64,000 bases of DNA from Candidatus Poribacteria bacterium. GTDB lineage: Bacteria > Poribacteria > WGA-4E > WGA-3G. Location of the stretch: assembly GCA_028820635.1 (NCBI GenBank), contig JAPPIG010000089.1, positions 5,778 to 69,777 on the forward strand, written 5' to 3'. Position 1 is the first letter of the stretch. Every line of letters starts with the position of its first letter. The translations under genes were made by a program, and so were the position numbers. Below are positions 1 through 7,268 of the stretch, piece after piece. The notes beneath the pieces are model-generated. The model was given only the letters and a program-made list of their open reading frames with translations. It was not told the DNA's origin and ran no database searches.

Positions 1-72
1 ACAGTACATTTGAAATAAACAGTACATTTGAAATAAACAGTACATTTGAAATAAACAGTACATTTGAAATAA
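1..72. repeat. Four tandem copies of an 18-bp repeat
   Basis: The unit ACAGTACATTTGAAATAA is repeated four times without interruption (1-18, 19-36, 37-54, 55-72) and probably continues beyond the window edge. The period is a multiple of three, and on the minus strand the copies lie in frame with the PIN-domain gene ending here, where each encodes Leu-Phe-Gln-Met-Tyr-Cys. There are no spacers, so it is not a CRISPR array. Confidence 0.95.
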
Positions 73-168
73 AGGGACATGAGCGAAAAAGTAGTTCATT
101 TCAGGCGTTCCTGTTTCGGAAATGTAGTGTTTGATAATTGCACTTGCATCTAACCAGAAATAATTCAC
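1..168 (-). CDS. PIN-domain (VapC-like) protein, N-terminal part, cut by window edge
   Basis: A GTG start at 168 overlaps the stop of the upstream gene (GTGA), which suggests translational coupling. The first residues read MNYFWLDASAIIKHYISETG, the usual start of a PIN ribonuclease: hydrophobic strand, the first catalytic Asp (residue 7), then A-S-A-I-I-K. PIN toxins of VapBC type cleave RNA with metal held by three or four acidic residues, of which only the first is visible here. From about residue 33 the frame runs into four in-frame copies of a six-residue repeat (LFQMYC), not expected in a normal PIN fold. The gene may therefore be altered by repeat expansion or interrupted just after its N-terminus. 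The remainder is outside the window. Confidence 0.6.
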   Translation of the reverse strand, partial: MNYFWLDASAIIKHYISETGTPEMNYFFAHVPLFQMYCLFQMYCLFQMYCLFQMYC

Positions 169-494
169 TCGCTTCGTTTCTCCCGCTCCTCAATTATAGC
201 GCGACTAAAAAGATTATCTTCTGGTTTTATTCCCTCCTCTAACAGAAGTTGCTGAATTTCTTCGGCGCTAAGGGATTCAACGTCAGAATTTGGTTTTCCG
301 AGCGCTTTTTCAATTAATGGGCGCCGCCTTTCATTCTGTGCTCGCACGCGAGCTAATCGAGCGGCTTGGTACTCTTCGGGCGTGAGGGACTTCATTAAAG
401 GTGCTTGAAGTTTTTCTAACTCCTTTTTGACCTCTGCTAAATCCCATTCAAGTTGCTCTATTTTTATGAGTAGTTCCGTTATAGGCGGTATCAT
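165..494 (-). CDS. Small coiled-coil protein, possible antitoxin partner of the PIN gene
   Basis: This 109-residue charged protein is preceded by GAGGAAA as ribosome-binding site. Residues 7-30 form a heptad-like, Leu/Glu/Lys-rich stretch (predicted coiled coil), followed by an Arg-rich middle and a C-terminal region with an LSAEEIQQLLLEEG helix. It has no recognisable DNA-binding motif. Its stop overlaps the GTG of the downstream PIN gene by four bases, the arrangement typical of antitoxin-toxin pairs, so an antitoxin role is a reasonable inference from position only. I do not recognise the family. Confidence 0.6.
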   Translation of the reverse strand: MIPPITELLIKIEQLEWDLAEVKKELEKLQAPLMKSLTPEEYQAARLARVRAQNERRRPLIEKALGKPNSDVESLSAEEIQQLLLEEGIKPEDNLFSRAIIEEREKRSE

Positions 495-603
495 GAGTGT
501 TTCCTCATTTAGTGTAGGTAAGGTGCGTCATGTCAATTACCTACCGTTGATCAGATATAAGGCAAGGTCCAAAAACCTTACTATATCACATAACAAACAA
601 CAT

Positions 604-1227
604 TTAACTACGTATCTGCTCATTTAAAGTCGCAGGATAAATCTCAATGTCAGAACGCGATATGAGCAAACCAACGTAAAAGGTAAGCCAGTTCCCACAG
701 AGTTCAACAGACATCAGTTCTTCATTATCGTTGATGTATTCATGGAGTTCTGCTTCAAATTCTTCTTTTCCCTGCGCATCGGTAACGGTGAGTTTTGCTG
801 AGACAATCTCCTGCCGATTGTAGACAACAGCGATTTCCTCATCCTCATTGTCAGGGTCAGGATAATAGAGCGTCATCTCATCTGGCAACGGGTCTTCAAG
901 CTCCTGTTCACCATCAACAATCCACCGCGATACCTCATACTCGTCTTTCGTTCCAGCAATTTGGTCAACCCCAACTACAAGCTCACCCTCTACATCTCGG
1001 ACGTGATACATATAGCGGAGAAGACCATCACCTTCGTATTTCTTTCCCGTGAAGAGCGTAAAGGCATGTGAGGTGTCTCCTGTCTCCTGATATGTAGTCA
1101 GATCGGAGAGTTCAATGATGCTTTCAATCGGAATGTCCACCAACTCATGCCGTTCCGACTTTTTATCCTTTTCCTCTTTCCGTTTGCCAAAAAGAGATTT
1201 TCCCTCTTTTTTACCGAATAGTGCCAT
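604..1227 (-). CDS. Conserved-looking hypothetical protein, 207 aa
   Basis: An acidic soluble protein with a Lys-rich N-terminal tail (MALFGKKEGKSLFGKRKEEK) and no signal peptide or membrane segment. The middle, about residues 50-170, is rich in alternating hydrophobic and charged strands and looks beta-rich. The start at 1227 follows an AGGTGG ribosome-binding site. It begins 8 bp after the stop of the secreted/membrane protein upstream, so the two are probably co-transcribed. I do not recognise the family; a cytoplasmic companion of the upstream membrane protein is the most that can be said. Confidence 0.7.
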   Translation of the reverse strand: MALFGKKEGKSLFGKRKEEKDKKSERHELVDIPIESIIELSDLTTYQETGDTSHAFTLFTGKKYEGDGLLRYMYHVRDVEGELVVGVDQIAGTKDEYEVSRWIVDGEQELEDPLPDEMTLYYPDPDNEDEEIAVVYNRQEIVSAKLTVTDAQGKEEFEAELHEYINDNEELMSVELCGNWLTFYVGLLISRSDIEIYPATLNEQIRS

Positions 1228-1235
1228 ATCACCAC

Positions 1236-2336
1236 CTAAAAATAACCCTTATTATACAATACCAACATGATTATGCCAACGATAAGAAGACTCCCAAAAA
1301 TGAGAACAAACCACGTCGCTCCCGAGGTTTTCTTCTCTACAATAACCCTTTGGGGCTGCGGTGGTGCGCGCTGTGTATTAGAGGTTACAGTCGGTGTTTC
1401 AGCAGATGCAAGAAGTTCCTGTTTTATTGCTTCTTCATCAGGAAGTTCCTCAACTGTGACAGCCTCCGCATTTTCCCCATAAAACTTATCGGGATTTTCT
1501 TCAACATAACTTGCGACGTAGTCTTCATCACGATTTGTGCCAGGGTCTACGTAATTCGCGTTCGGTTCAATCCCTTGGCTTTCGTAGTACTCTTTATAAA
1601 ACTCGTACTCTTCCTGCTTTTCTTTACTCCAATGTGACCGATCATAATCCCGATGGTGATAATGCCACAAATAACTATGGCGAATCCTATGGTTATAGTA
1701 GTCATGGAAATAGATGCCGAATAAGAGATTGTTAAACGCCAGAGATGCATGATAACTATACAATGAATAACCTGCCACGGGATAGTAACCACCAAAGTTG
1801 TTAACTGTAATAGTTTGACGTTGTTGCCTGCGTGCGCTTGCCGTTTGTCGGTTTGATCTCGTTACCTGTCGTTTCAAACTACGGTTTTCAGATTTCAGTT
1901 GCCGCACCTGTTTGCGACTCTGTGCCGTGGTTTGGCGTTGTTGACTACGTGTAGCAGTACTCTTTCGTGCTGACGTTGTGTTAGTTGTCTTGGCACGATT
2001 CGTTGCGGTCTGTTTCTGGCGTGCTGTGGTGCTGGGGCGTGTGGAAGTGGTTCTTGATGTCCGACTGCCGTAGCTGCTGCTTGTACTTCGCGTGCTACGC
2101 GTTGGTGTAGAACTTTTCGGTCTGCTGTAACTCCTGGAACTTGAACTGCGACTGTAACTACGACTTGAACTTCTGCTGAAGCTACGACCAAAGCTGCGGC
2201 CCCCACCAAAACCGCCACGGCGACTTTCTACCACATCGGGGGCAACACTGAATAAGAAGATAATGACTGCAGCGAATGACAATATACGTTTACAAGCTGC
2301 CCCACTATCTGAAAGTTGTTGAATTATCCGTTTCAT
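1236..2336 (-). CDS. Ser/Arg-rich secreted or membrane protein with C-terminal transmembrane anchor
   Basis: The chosen ATG at 2336 has GGAGGAA eight bases upstream; an in-frame ATG 13 codons earlier lacks this. The 366-residue product has an N-terminal hydrophobic segment (about residues 17-36), then roughly 130 residues made almost only of Ser, Arg, Thr, Gly and Gln. A Tyr/His-rich block (about 180-240, many YY and HY pairs), an acidic region and one C-terminal transmembrane helix (about 336-358, near TWFVLIFGSLLIVGIIMLVL) follow, ending in a short basic tail. The layout suggests an envelope protein with a disordered positively charged arm; the bias resembles eukaryotic RS domains only in composition. 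Function unknown. It is followed at once by the 207-aa gene. Confidence 0.7.
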   Translation of the reverse strand: MKRIIQQLSDSGAACKRILSFAAVIIFLFSVAPDVVESRRGGFGGGRSFGRSFSRSSSRSYSRSSSSRSYSRPKSSTPTRSTRSTSSSYGSRTSRTTSTRPSTTARQKQTATNRAKTTNTTSARKSTATRSQQRQTTAQSRKQVRQLKSENRSLKRQVTRSNRQTASARRQQRQTITVNNFGGYYPVAGYSLYSYHASLAFNNLLFGIYFHDYYNHRIRHSYLWHYHHRDYDRSHWSKEKQEEYEFYKEYYESQGIEPNANYVDPGTNRDEDYVASYVEENPDKFYGENAEAVTVEELPDEEAIKQELLASAETPTVTSNTQRAPPQPQRVIVEKKTSGATWFVLIFGSLLIVGIIMLVLYNKGYF

Positions 2337-2414
2337 ACTGAGATTCCTCCGCAATGCTTTACCGGAGACATTCACTTCTCCAATAGTTTTTTATATTATT
2401 CAAATATCTCTTCC

Positions 2415-2473
2415 TGTAGGCGCGAACTCCTGCTCGCGACTTCTTCTTGTAAGAGCGAACTCCAGATCGCGAC
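2415..2473. repeat. Two direct copies of the dispersed GTAGGAGCGAACTCC-type palindromic repeat
   Basis: Copies at 2415-2440 and 2449-2473 share the pattern TGTAxGxGCGAACTCC followed by GCTCGCGAC or GATCGCGAC. The same family occurs at 2907-2952, 30482-30499, 44665-44724, 45826-45894, 49094-49120 and 50247-50298. It resembles REP/BIME-type intergenic palindromes. The rest of the 2337-2534 gap shows nothing else I can identify. Confidence 0.75.
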
Positions 2474-2534
2474 CCAGTTTTTAAAGTAACGGAAAACTTG
2501 GAAACTGAATGGCTCTGGACTTTACACAAAAAAC

Positions 2535-2563
2535 TTGACAATAATATCCGAATTTGTTACACT
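2535..2563 (+). promoter_or_regulatory. Probable sigma-70 promoter for tRNA-Arg
   Basis: TTGACA at 2535-2540, a 17-bp spacer and TACACT at 2558-2563 place a start site near 2570, about 16 bp before the tRNA. The -35 is perfect and the -10 matches four of six consensus bases. Confidence 0.6.
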
Positions 2564-2585
2564 ATTAAAACTTCTTTTAACGTAT

Positions 2586-2659
<74 letters not shown>

Positions 2660-2767
2660 TTTTTATTTTCGCTCGGTTAGGAAACCCTTTTTTAATTGAT
2701 CTATCACGCAATTGTATTTAATGTTATCATGAATAGGAATGCGTGTCAAGGATATTGAAAGGAAAGG

Positions 2768-2999
2768 GGTGTGTAAAGTTTTGGTCTGAATACTCTTTTT
2801 TTCTTGTTGGAGGGATTTCAACCCCACTGAATGCCATACGCGCATTCAGTGTTGATTTGGATTTCTCAATTGCCACAAGCATATTGGACATTGACTTGGG
2901 TCTCTTCTGTAGGAGCGACCTCCTGGTCGCGACCGGGAGGTCGCTCCTACAGAATCCGCATAATCCGTGAACTAACAAGTGACAAAAACTTTACACACC
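2768..2999. mobile_element. MITE-like block with 19-bp terminal inverted repeats
   Basis: GGTGTGTAAAGTTTTGGTC at 2768-2786 and the reverse complement at 2981-2999 match at 18 of 19 positions. Between them lie a CATTCAGTG-type palindrome (about 2825-2852) and a perfect 17-bp-arm hairpin (2907-2952). There is no transposase or convincing reading frame inside, and no clear target duplication that I can see. A related motif, GACAAAACTTTACCCACCC, occurs at 40896-40914. The block fills most of the 2660-3021 gap. Confidence 0.45.
2907..2952. repeat. Perfect hairpin repeat with 17-bp arms
   Basis: CTGTAGGAGCGACCTCC (2907-2923) is followed by a 12-bp, itself palindromic loop region (GGTCGCGACC core) and the exact reverse complement at 2936-2952. 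It is the most complete copy in the window of the dispersed palindrome family. Confidence 0.85.
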
Positions 3000-3021
3000 C
3001 AAAGGAAAGGAAAGGAAAAAC

Positions 3022-3900
3022 ATGGCACTTGATGTCCGTGATTTACGTCTATTAGATTTAGTAGATTCAGAAGCAACTGTAGAACAATTGGCTACCGGAT
3101 GTAAATTCACTGAGGGACCACTCTGGCATGCTGTCGGAAGGTATCTGCTTTTTAGCGACATCCCTGAAAACAAAATACGGCGATGGGATGAACAATCCGG
3201 CATGACAGTTTTCAGAGACCCGTCAGGAAAATCAAACGGCTTAACTTTTGATAAAGGCGGTCACCTAATTGCTTGCGAGCATGACAATCGCCGTGTATCT
3301 CGAACAACAGCAGACGGAGAGGTGCTAACGATTGCTTCACATTATGAAGGTAAACGTCTGAACAGTCCAAACGATATCGTGGTTAAATCCGATGGAAGTA
3401 TCTATTTTACCGATCCACCGTACGGATTATCTTCAAAGGCTAAATCCGAAAAGGAACTTGATTTTCACGGCGTCTATCGCTTATCACCCGATGGTGAAAC
3501 GTTAACACTTCTTGTTGATGATTTTGATAGACCCAACGGCATCTGCTTTTCACCCGATGAGTCTATCCTCTATATTAACGACACGAAACGTATGCATGTG
3601 CGTGCATTTGATGTGCAACCTGATGGCACAATAGCAAATGGTCGTGTCTTTGCTGAGGAAGAAGGAGACAACGGGGTTCCGGACGGAATGAAAGTAGATG
3701 TGCAAGGGAATGTCTATCTAACAGGACCAAACGGTATTTGGATATTCGCGCCAGATGGAACACATCTTGGTATCATTATCGTTCCCGAACGCTGCGCGAA
3801 TCTGGCATGGGGTGGAGATTTTTGGAAAAGTCTTTTCATCACAGCGAGTACATCCGTTTATCGTATAGAATGCAAAATAGAAGGGATATCGGTGTCGTAA
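3022..3900 (+). CDS. SMP-30/gluconolactonase-family protein
   Basis: A 292-residue cytoplasmic six-bladed propeller of the SMP-30/gluconolactonase (LRE) family, which hydrolyses sugar lactones or related esters using one divalent metal. The expected metal ligands are visible: Glu31 in TEGP, Asn117 in SPND, Asn172 in RPNG and Asp221 in PDGM. YFTDPPYGL (about 128-136) is another family signature. It has no signal peptide. The start follows a run of AAAGG units (about 3000-3016) that can act as ribosome-binding site. The stop overlaps the ATG of dut by one base (TAATG), so the two are co-translated. The substrate cannot be told from sequence. Confidence 0.88.
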   Translation: MALDVRDLRLLDLVDSEATVEQLATGCKFTEGPLWHAVGRYLLFSDIPENKIRRWDEQSGMTVFRDPSGKSNGLTFDKGGHLIACEHDNRRVSRTTADGEVLTIASHYEGKRLNSPNDIVVKSDGSIYFTDPPYGLSSKAKSEKELDFHGVYRLSPDGETLTLLVDDFDRPNGICFSPDESILYINDTKRMHVRAFDVQPDGTIANGRVFAEEEGDNGVPDGMKVDVQGNVYLTGPNGIWIFAPDGTHLGIIIVPERCANLAWGGDFWKSLFITASTSVYRIECKIEGISVS

Positions 3901-4331
3901 TGGATGTGAAAATCAAACGTATAGATAAGTCTTTGCCACTACCGAAATATGAAACCGAAGGTTCTGTTGGATTTGATTTGCTCTGCCGAGAATCAGCGGA
4001 AATTGCGCCACAAGAAATTGCCTTAATCCCAGCGAACGTTATTGTGGAAACCCCTCCCGGCTACATGCTAATGATATGCATGCGCAGTAGTACGCCACGT
4101 AAAGTCGGTTTGATGATGGCACAAGGTTTAGGTATTATTGATAACGACTACTGTGGTGAAGAGGATGAACTAAAAATTCAAGTCTACAATTTCACCGATG
4201 AACCTGTGACAATTGAAAGAGGCAGTCGGATTGCACAAGCGATTTTTGTCCGTGTAGGAACGGCAGAATGGAATGAAGTAGATCAGATGACTATACCATC
4301 TCGCGGTGGATTTGGCAGTACAGACAAGTAA
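3900..4331 (+). CDS. dut: dUTP diphosphatase (dUTPase)
   Basis: Hydrolyses dUTP to dUMP, keeping uracil out of DNA and supplying thymidylate synthase. The 143-residue product carries the five motifs of trimeric dUTPases in order: SVGFDLL (22-28), RSS (62-64), the GIIDNDY uracil-binding loop (78-84), GSRIAQAIF (108-116) and the flexible C-terminal RGGFGSTDK (135-143). The ATG at 3900 overlaps the stop of the lactonase gene. The reading frame is open further upstream, but starts there would overlap the previous gene heavily. thyA follows, so dUTP to dUMP to dTMP is encoded in order. Confidence 0.95.
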   Translation: MDVKIKRIDKSLPLPKYETEGSVGFDLLCRESAEIAPQEIALIPANVIVETPPGYMLMICMRSSTPRKVGLMMAQGLGIIDNDYCGEEDELKIQVYNFTDEPVTIERGSRIAQAIFVRVGTAEWNEVDQMTIPSRGGFGSTDK

Positions 4332-4396
4332 CTTTATGCTCCTAAATGCGTTTTTATAGAAACGCTTATTAATTTTAAAGGAGCTTTAGTAGTAAC

Positions 4397-5194
4397 ATGA
4401 AACAGTATCTTGAAGGACTTCAGCAGATATTAGATACCGGTGTTGACCGTGATGGTAGAAATGGCAAAACACGTGCCCTTTTCGGCATGCAAATGCGATA
4501 CAATTTAGAAGATGGGTTTCCTGCAGTAACCACAAAGAAACTCGCTTTCCGCTCTGTCAAAGCGGAACTTCTGGGTTTTCTGCGTGGTTACGATCACGTC
4601 AAACAATTTCAAAAACTCGGTACACAGATATGGAATGCAAACGCCGCTGCGTGGGGACGTGATGGCGCACTCGGTTGTATTTACGGTGTTCAATGGCGTC
4701 GGTGGCGAAAAGAAAACGGCAGAATTGATCAGTTGGCAGAGGTTATTGAACAACTTAAGATAAATCCGCATAGTCGTAGACACATTGTTACCGCATGGAA
4801 TCCGAGTGAGTTAGATCAAATGGCATTGGCACCGTGCCACATGTTTTTTCAATTCTTTGTAGCAGATGGCAAATTGTCTTTACAGATGTATCAACGTAGT
4901 TGTGATATGTTCCTCGGTGTGCCTTTTAATATTGCATCCTATTCGTTACTGCTATCCATGATAGCACAGATAACTGACCTCCAACCGAGTGAATTTATCC
5001 ATGTTTTGGGGGATGCACACATCTACCACGCGCATTTTGATCAGGTCAAAACCCAACTACAACGACAACCCTATCCACTGTCAGAGCTCGTCCTAAACAC
5101 CGATATTACCTCAATTGACAATTTCAGAATCCAAGATTTGCAGTTGAATAACTATCAACATCACGATGCAATTCGCGCAAAGATGATCGTTTAA
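4397..5194 (+). CDS. thyA: Thymidylate synthase
   Basis: Converts dUMP plus methylene-tetrahydrofolate to dTMP and dihydrofolate. Length 265 aa, as in the short (E. coli-like) ThyA class. The catalytic Cys is Cys147 in LAPCHMFFQF; phosphate-binding Arg residues are visible in SRRH (126-129) and QRSCD (166-170), and the folate/dUMP signature VPFNIASYSLL follows. GGAG lies 13 bases before the ATG. folA, which recycles the dihydrofolate, is two genes downstream. Confidence 0.97.
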   Translation: MKQYLEGLQQILDTGVDRDGRNGKTRALFGMQMRYNLEDGFPAVTTKKLAFRSVKAELLGFLRGYDHVKQFQKLGTQIWNANAAAWGRDGALGCIYGVQWRRWRKENGRIDQLAEVIEQLKINPHSRRHIVTAWNPSELDQMALAPCHMFFQFFVADGKLSLQMYQRSCDMFLGVPFNIASYSLLLSMIAQITDLQPSEFIHVLGDAHIYHAHFDQVKTQLQRQPYPLSELVLNTDITSIDNFRIQDLQLNNYQHHDAIRAKMIV

Positions 5195-5206
5195 TGGAGA
5201 TGGAAA

Positions 5207-6007
5207 ATGACCAAAATAAAAGGTCTGATCGCTTTCTTCATAACCTTCGCGATACTACTTGGTGGATGCGGGAAACCCACGCCCGGTTACAAAATTTTTC
5301 GGATTAATGACTCACTTTTAGTCTTTCTGGCTATGAACAACAAGTCAAAAATTGTTGATACTAAAATTGATAACAAAGAATTACATGTAGATATTGCTAA
5401 CGGCGAAAAGATTGAGAATCGTGTAACGTCGTTGGATAAGGCATTTAAGTTTCCAATAACTGAACCTGATGAAACTCTTAAAATTCACAGCACAAACAGG
5501 ATAAACAGATACGGTGTTGTCCATTTAACAATATCTTCTCCTATACCCAGAAACACGTCTACGACCTTTCACTGGAGCGGTTGGGAAATAAAAGGTTTAC
5601 AAATGAAAGATGGACCTTTTGCAAATTCTGGTGCCTTTCGGGTTGGAGACAGGATAACGGCTTACTGTTATCTTCCAGAGGCAAAAAAACCGAAAAAGAA
5701 AAAATCTATGTTTTGGATTAATTTTGATGTTAAACGGACACCCGCAACTATGACCGCTAACACCTTTGAAGATGGCATGATAAATATAGAAACATACAAT
5801 GCTAAATCCAAAAAACTAATCCGTAAATTGAGTTACCCGCTTGATGACCTTGAGACTCATGAAACAGTGGAAGTTGAGGATAAAAAGAAATTAGGTAATG
5901 ATATCCATATTGCGTATTTGAAGGTCGTTGCAAAGAAAAACGAAGTGATAAGGGTTACCCCACAGAGAAGTCGTCCAACTAACCAGTCCTTTTTAAGAGA
6001 CCGTTAA
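5207..6007 (+). CDS. Putative lipoprotein of unknown function
   Basis: 266 aa. The N-terminus has a Lys-containing n-region, a hydrophobic stretch and lipobox LLGGC (Cys about residue 22), so export and lipidation are predicted. The remainder is basic, with a KKPKKKKS patch near the middle and no known domain visible to me. It lies 12 bp after thyA and before folA, within an otherwise nucleotide-metabolism cluster, with no obvious reason for being there. Confidence 0.75.
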   Translation: MTKIKGLIAFFITFAILLGGCGKPTPGYKIFRINDSLLVFLAMNNKSKIVDTKIDNKELHVDIANGEKIENRVTSLDKAFKFPITEPDETLKIHSTNRINRYGVVHLTISSPIPRNTSTTFHWSGWEIKGLQMKDGPFANSGAFRVGDRITAYCYLPEAKKPKKKKSMFWINFDVKRTPATMTANTFEDGMINIETYNAKSKKLIRKLSYPLDDLETHETVEVEDKKKLGNDIHIAYLKVVAKKNEVIRVTPQRSRPTNQSFLRDR

Positions 6008-6078
6008 TATCTATTTCCTGCGTAAATCAGGACCAGGCAATACAACCTGTGTATTTTCCATAGGAGCACCAAAAAACA

Positions 6079-6582
6079 TTGCGAATCTCAATGATTGCCG
6101 CCATAGATAAAAACCGACTCATCGGCAACGGACCGCATATTCCGTGGCGTTTACCTGCTGACCTTCAACATTTTCGTGAGATGACAATCGGCAAACCTGT
6201 CGTGATGGGACGTAAAACCTTTGAAACGCTTCCACGCCCGTTGGCAAAGCGGCGCAACATTATCCTTACACGCAATCACGACTATAAGGCACCCGAAGGT
6301 TGTATTGTGGCACACTCAGTTGAGGATGTGATTAAGACTGCGGAAACACTTTCTGAAAACGACGGGTCGGAACTCATGATATGTGGAGGTGCACCTATCT
6401 ACGCAGCATTTTTACCGCATGCAAGTCGACTCTACCTTACACAGATTCACGCTACTTTTGACGGAGATGTCTATTTTCCTGCATTTGATTGGAATGAGTG
6501 GAAAGAAGTAAAACGGACTGACTGTGAAGCAGATGAAGAAAATCCGTATTCTTACAGTTTTTTATTTTTGGAAAAGAAGTAG
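6079..6582 (+). CDS. folA: Dihydrofolate reductase
   Basis: Reduces dihydrofolate with NADPH to regenerate tetrahydrofolate after ThyA. The 167-residue product shows MIAAIDKNRLIG near the N-terminus, the substrate loop with Trp23, catalytic Asp28 (LPADLQHF), the NADPH-binding VMGRKTFETL and ICGGAPIY. I chose TTG at 6079 because the resulting MRISMIAAID aligns with the usual DHFR N-terminus and GGAG lies 12 bases upstream; the ATG at 6091 would remove the first strand. Confidence 0.95.
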   Translation: MRISMIAAIDKNRLIGNGPHIPWRLPADLQHFREMTIGKPVVMGRKTFETLPRPLAKRRNIILTRNHDYKAPEGCIVAHSVEDVIKTAETLSENDGSELMICGGAPIYAAFLPHASRLYLTQIHATFDGDVYFPAFDWNEWKEVKRTDCEADEENPYSYSFLFLEKK

Positions 6583-6616
6583 AAGAGATTAATCATTATT
6601 TTTATGGAGTAAATTT

Positions 6617-7249
6617 GTGCTGAATTTGTGTATGCTTTCCGGTTCCTTTGAATACGACTCCGAAACATCGTTAAATATCTTCAAAACCTACATTGAGAAA
6701 AACTACCCTATCCAAGCAAATTTGATTGTCTACGAATCAGAAGACGATAACCCTTCATTAGATGCATTAGATGATGCAGATGCCTTGTTGGTATTTACGC
6801 GTCGCCTTAATACAGAAGGAGAATCGCTCAGGCAATTTCAATCATATTGTGAGCGAGGTGGACCACTTGTAGGTGTTAGAACGGCAAGCCACGCGTATCA
6901 GAACTGGTTAGAATTTGATAAAGTTGTTTTAGGTGGAGACTATCAAGGACATTACGGACACGGTCCCATAGTTCAATTAGAAACGGTAGCATCCGAACAT
7001 CCAATTCTAAACGGTATTCCAAAATTTGAAAGTTATGGCAGTCTTTACAAAAATCCATTGCTTCGTGACGATACTTCTGTTCTGTTGATGGGACACACAG
7101 ACGAACATTCAGAACCCGTAGCATGGACGCGTTTACATAATGATGGACGCATCTGCTATGCTTCATTGGGACATCAAAAAGATTTCGAATTAGAACCGTT
7201 TTTGCAGTTTCTTGCACAAAGCATTCTCTGGGTATCAAAACAGATTTAA
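6617..7249 (+). CDS. ThuA-like (class I glutamine-amidotransferase-fold) protein
   Basis: 210 aa starting at GTG with GGAG seven bases upstream. Features of the ThuA family are visible: DALDDADALLVFTRR, a GGPLVGVRTASHAY turn where class I amidotransferases have the nucleophile (no Cys here), GGDYQGHYGHG, and a terminal SLGHQKDFE segment. The family is linked to trehalose and other sugar utilisation but the reaction is not established. It lies 19 bp ahead of the NagA-like gene, suggesting a shared carbohydrate role. No signal peptide. Confidence 0.75.
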   Translation: MLNLCMLSGSFEYDSETSLNIFKTYIEKNYPIQANLIVYESEDDNPSLDALDDADALLVFTRRLNTEGESLRQFQSYCERGGPLVGVRTASHAYQNWLEFDKVVLGGDYQGHYGHGPIVQLETVASEHPILNGIPKFESYGSLYKNPLLRDDTSVLLMGHTDEHSEPVAWTRLHNDGRICYASLGHQKDFELEPFLQFLAQSILWVSKQI

Positions 7250-7268
7250 GGAAGAGATTTTGGGAGAT

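Noticed and set aside
1..72. CRISPR-like array at the window start
   Set aside because: The 18-bp copies are directly contiguous with no spacers and run in frame in a coding sequence.
2743..3055. Small frames inside the MITE-like block
   Set aside because: They run through palindromic repeats, have no family resemblance and overlap on both strands.
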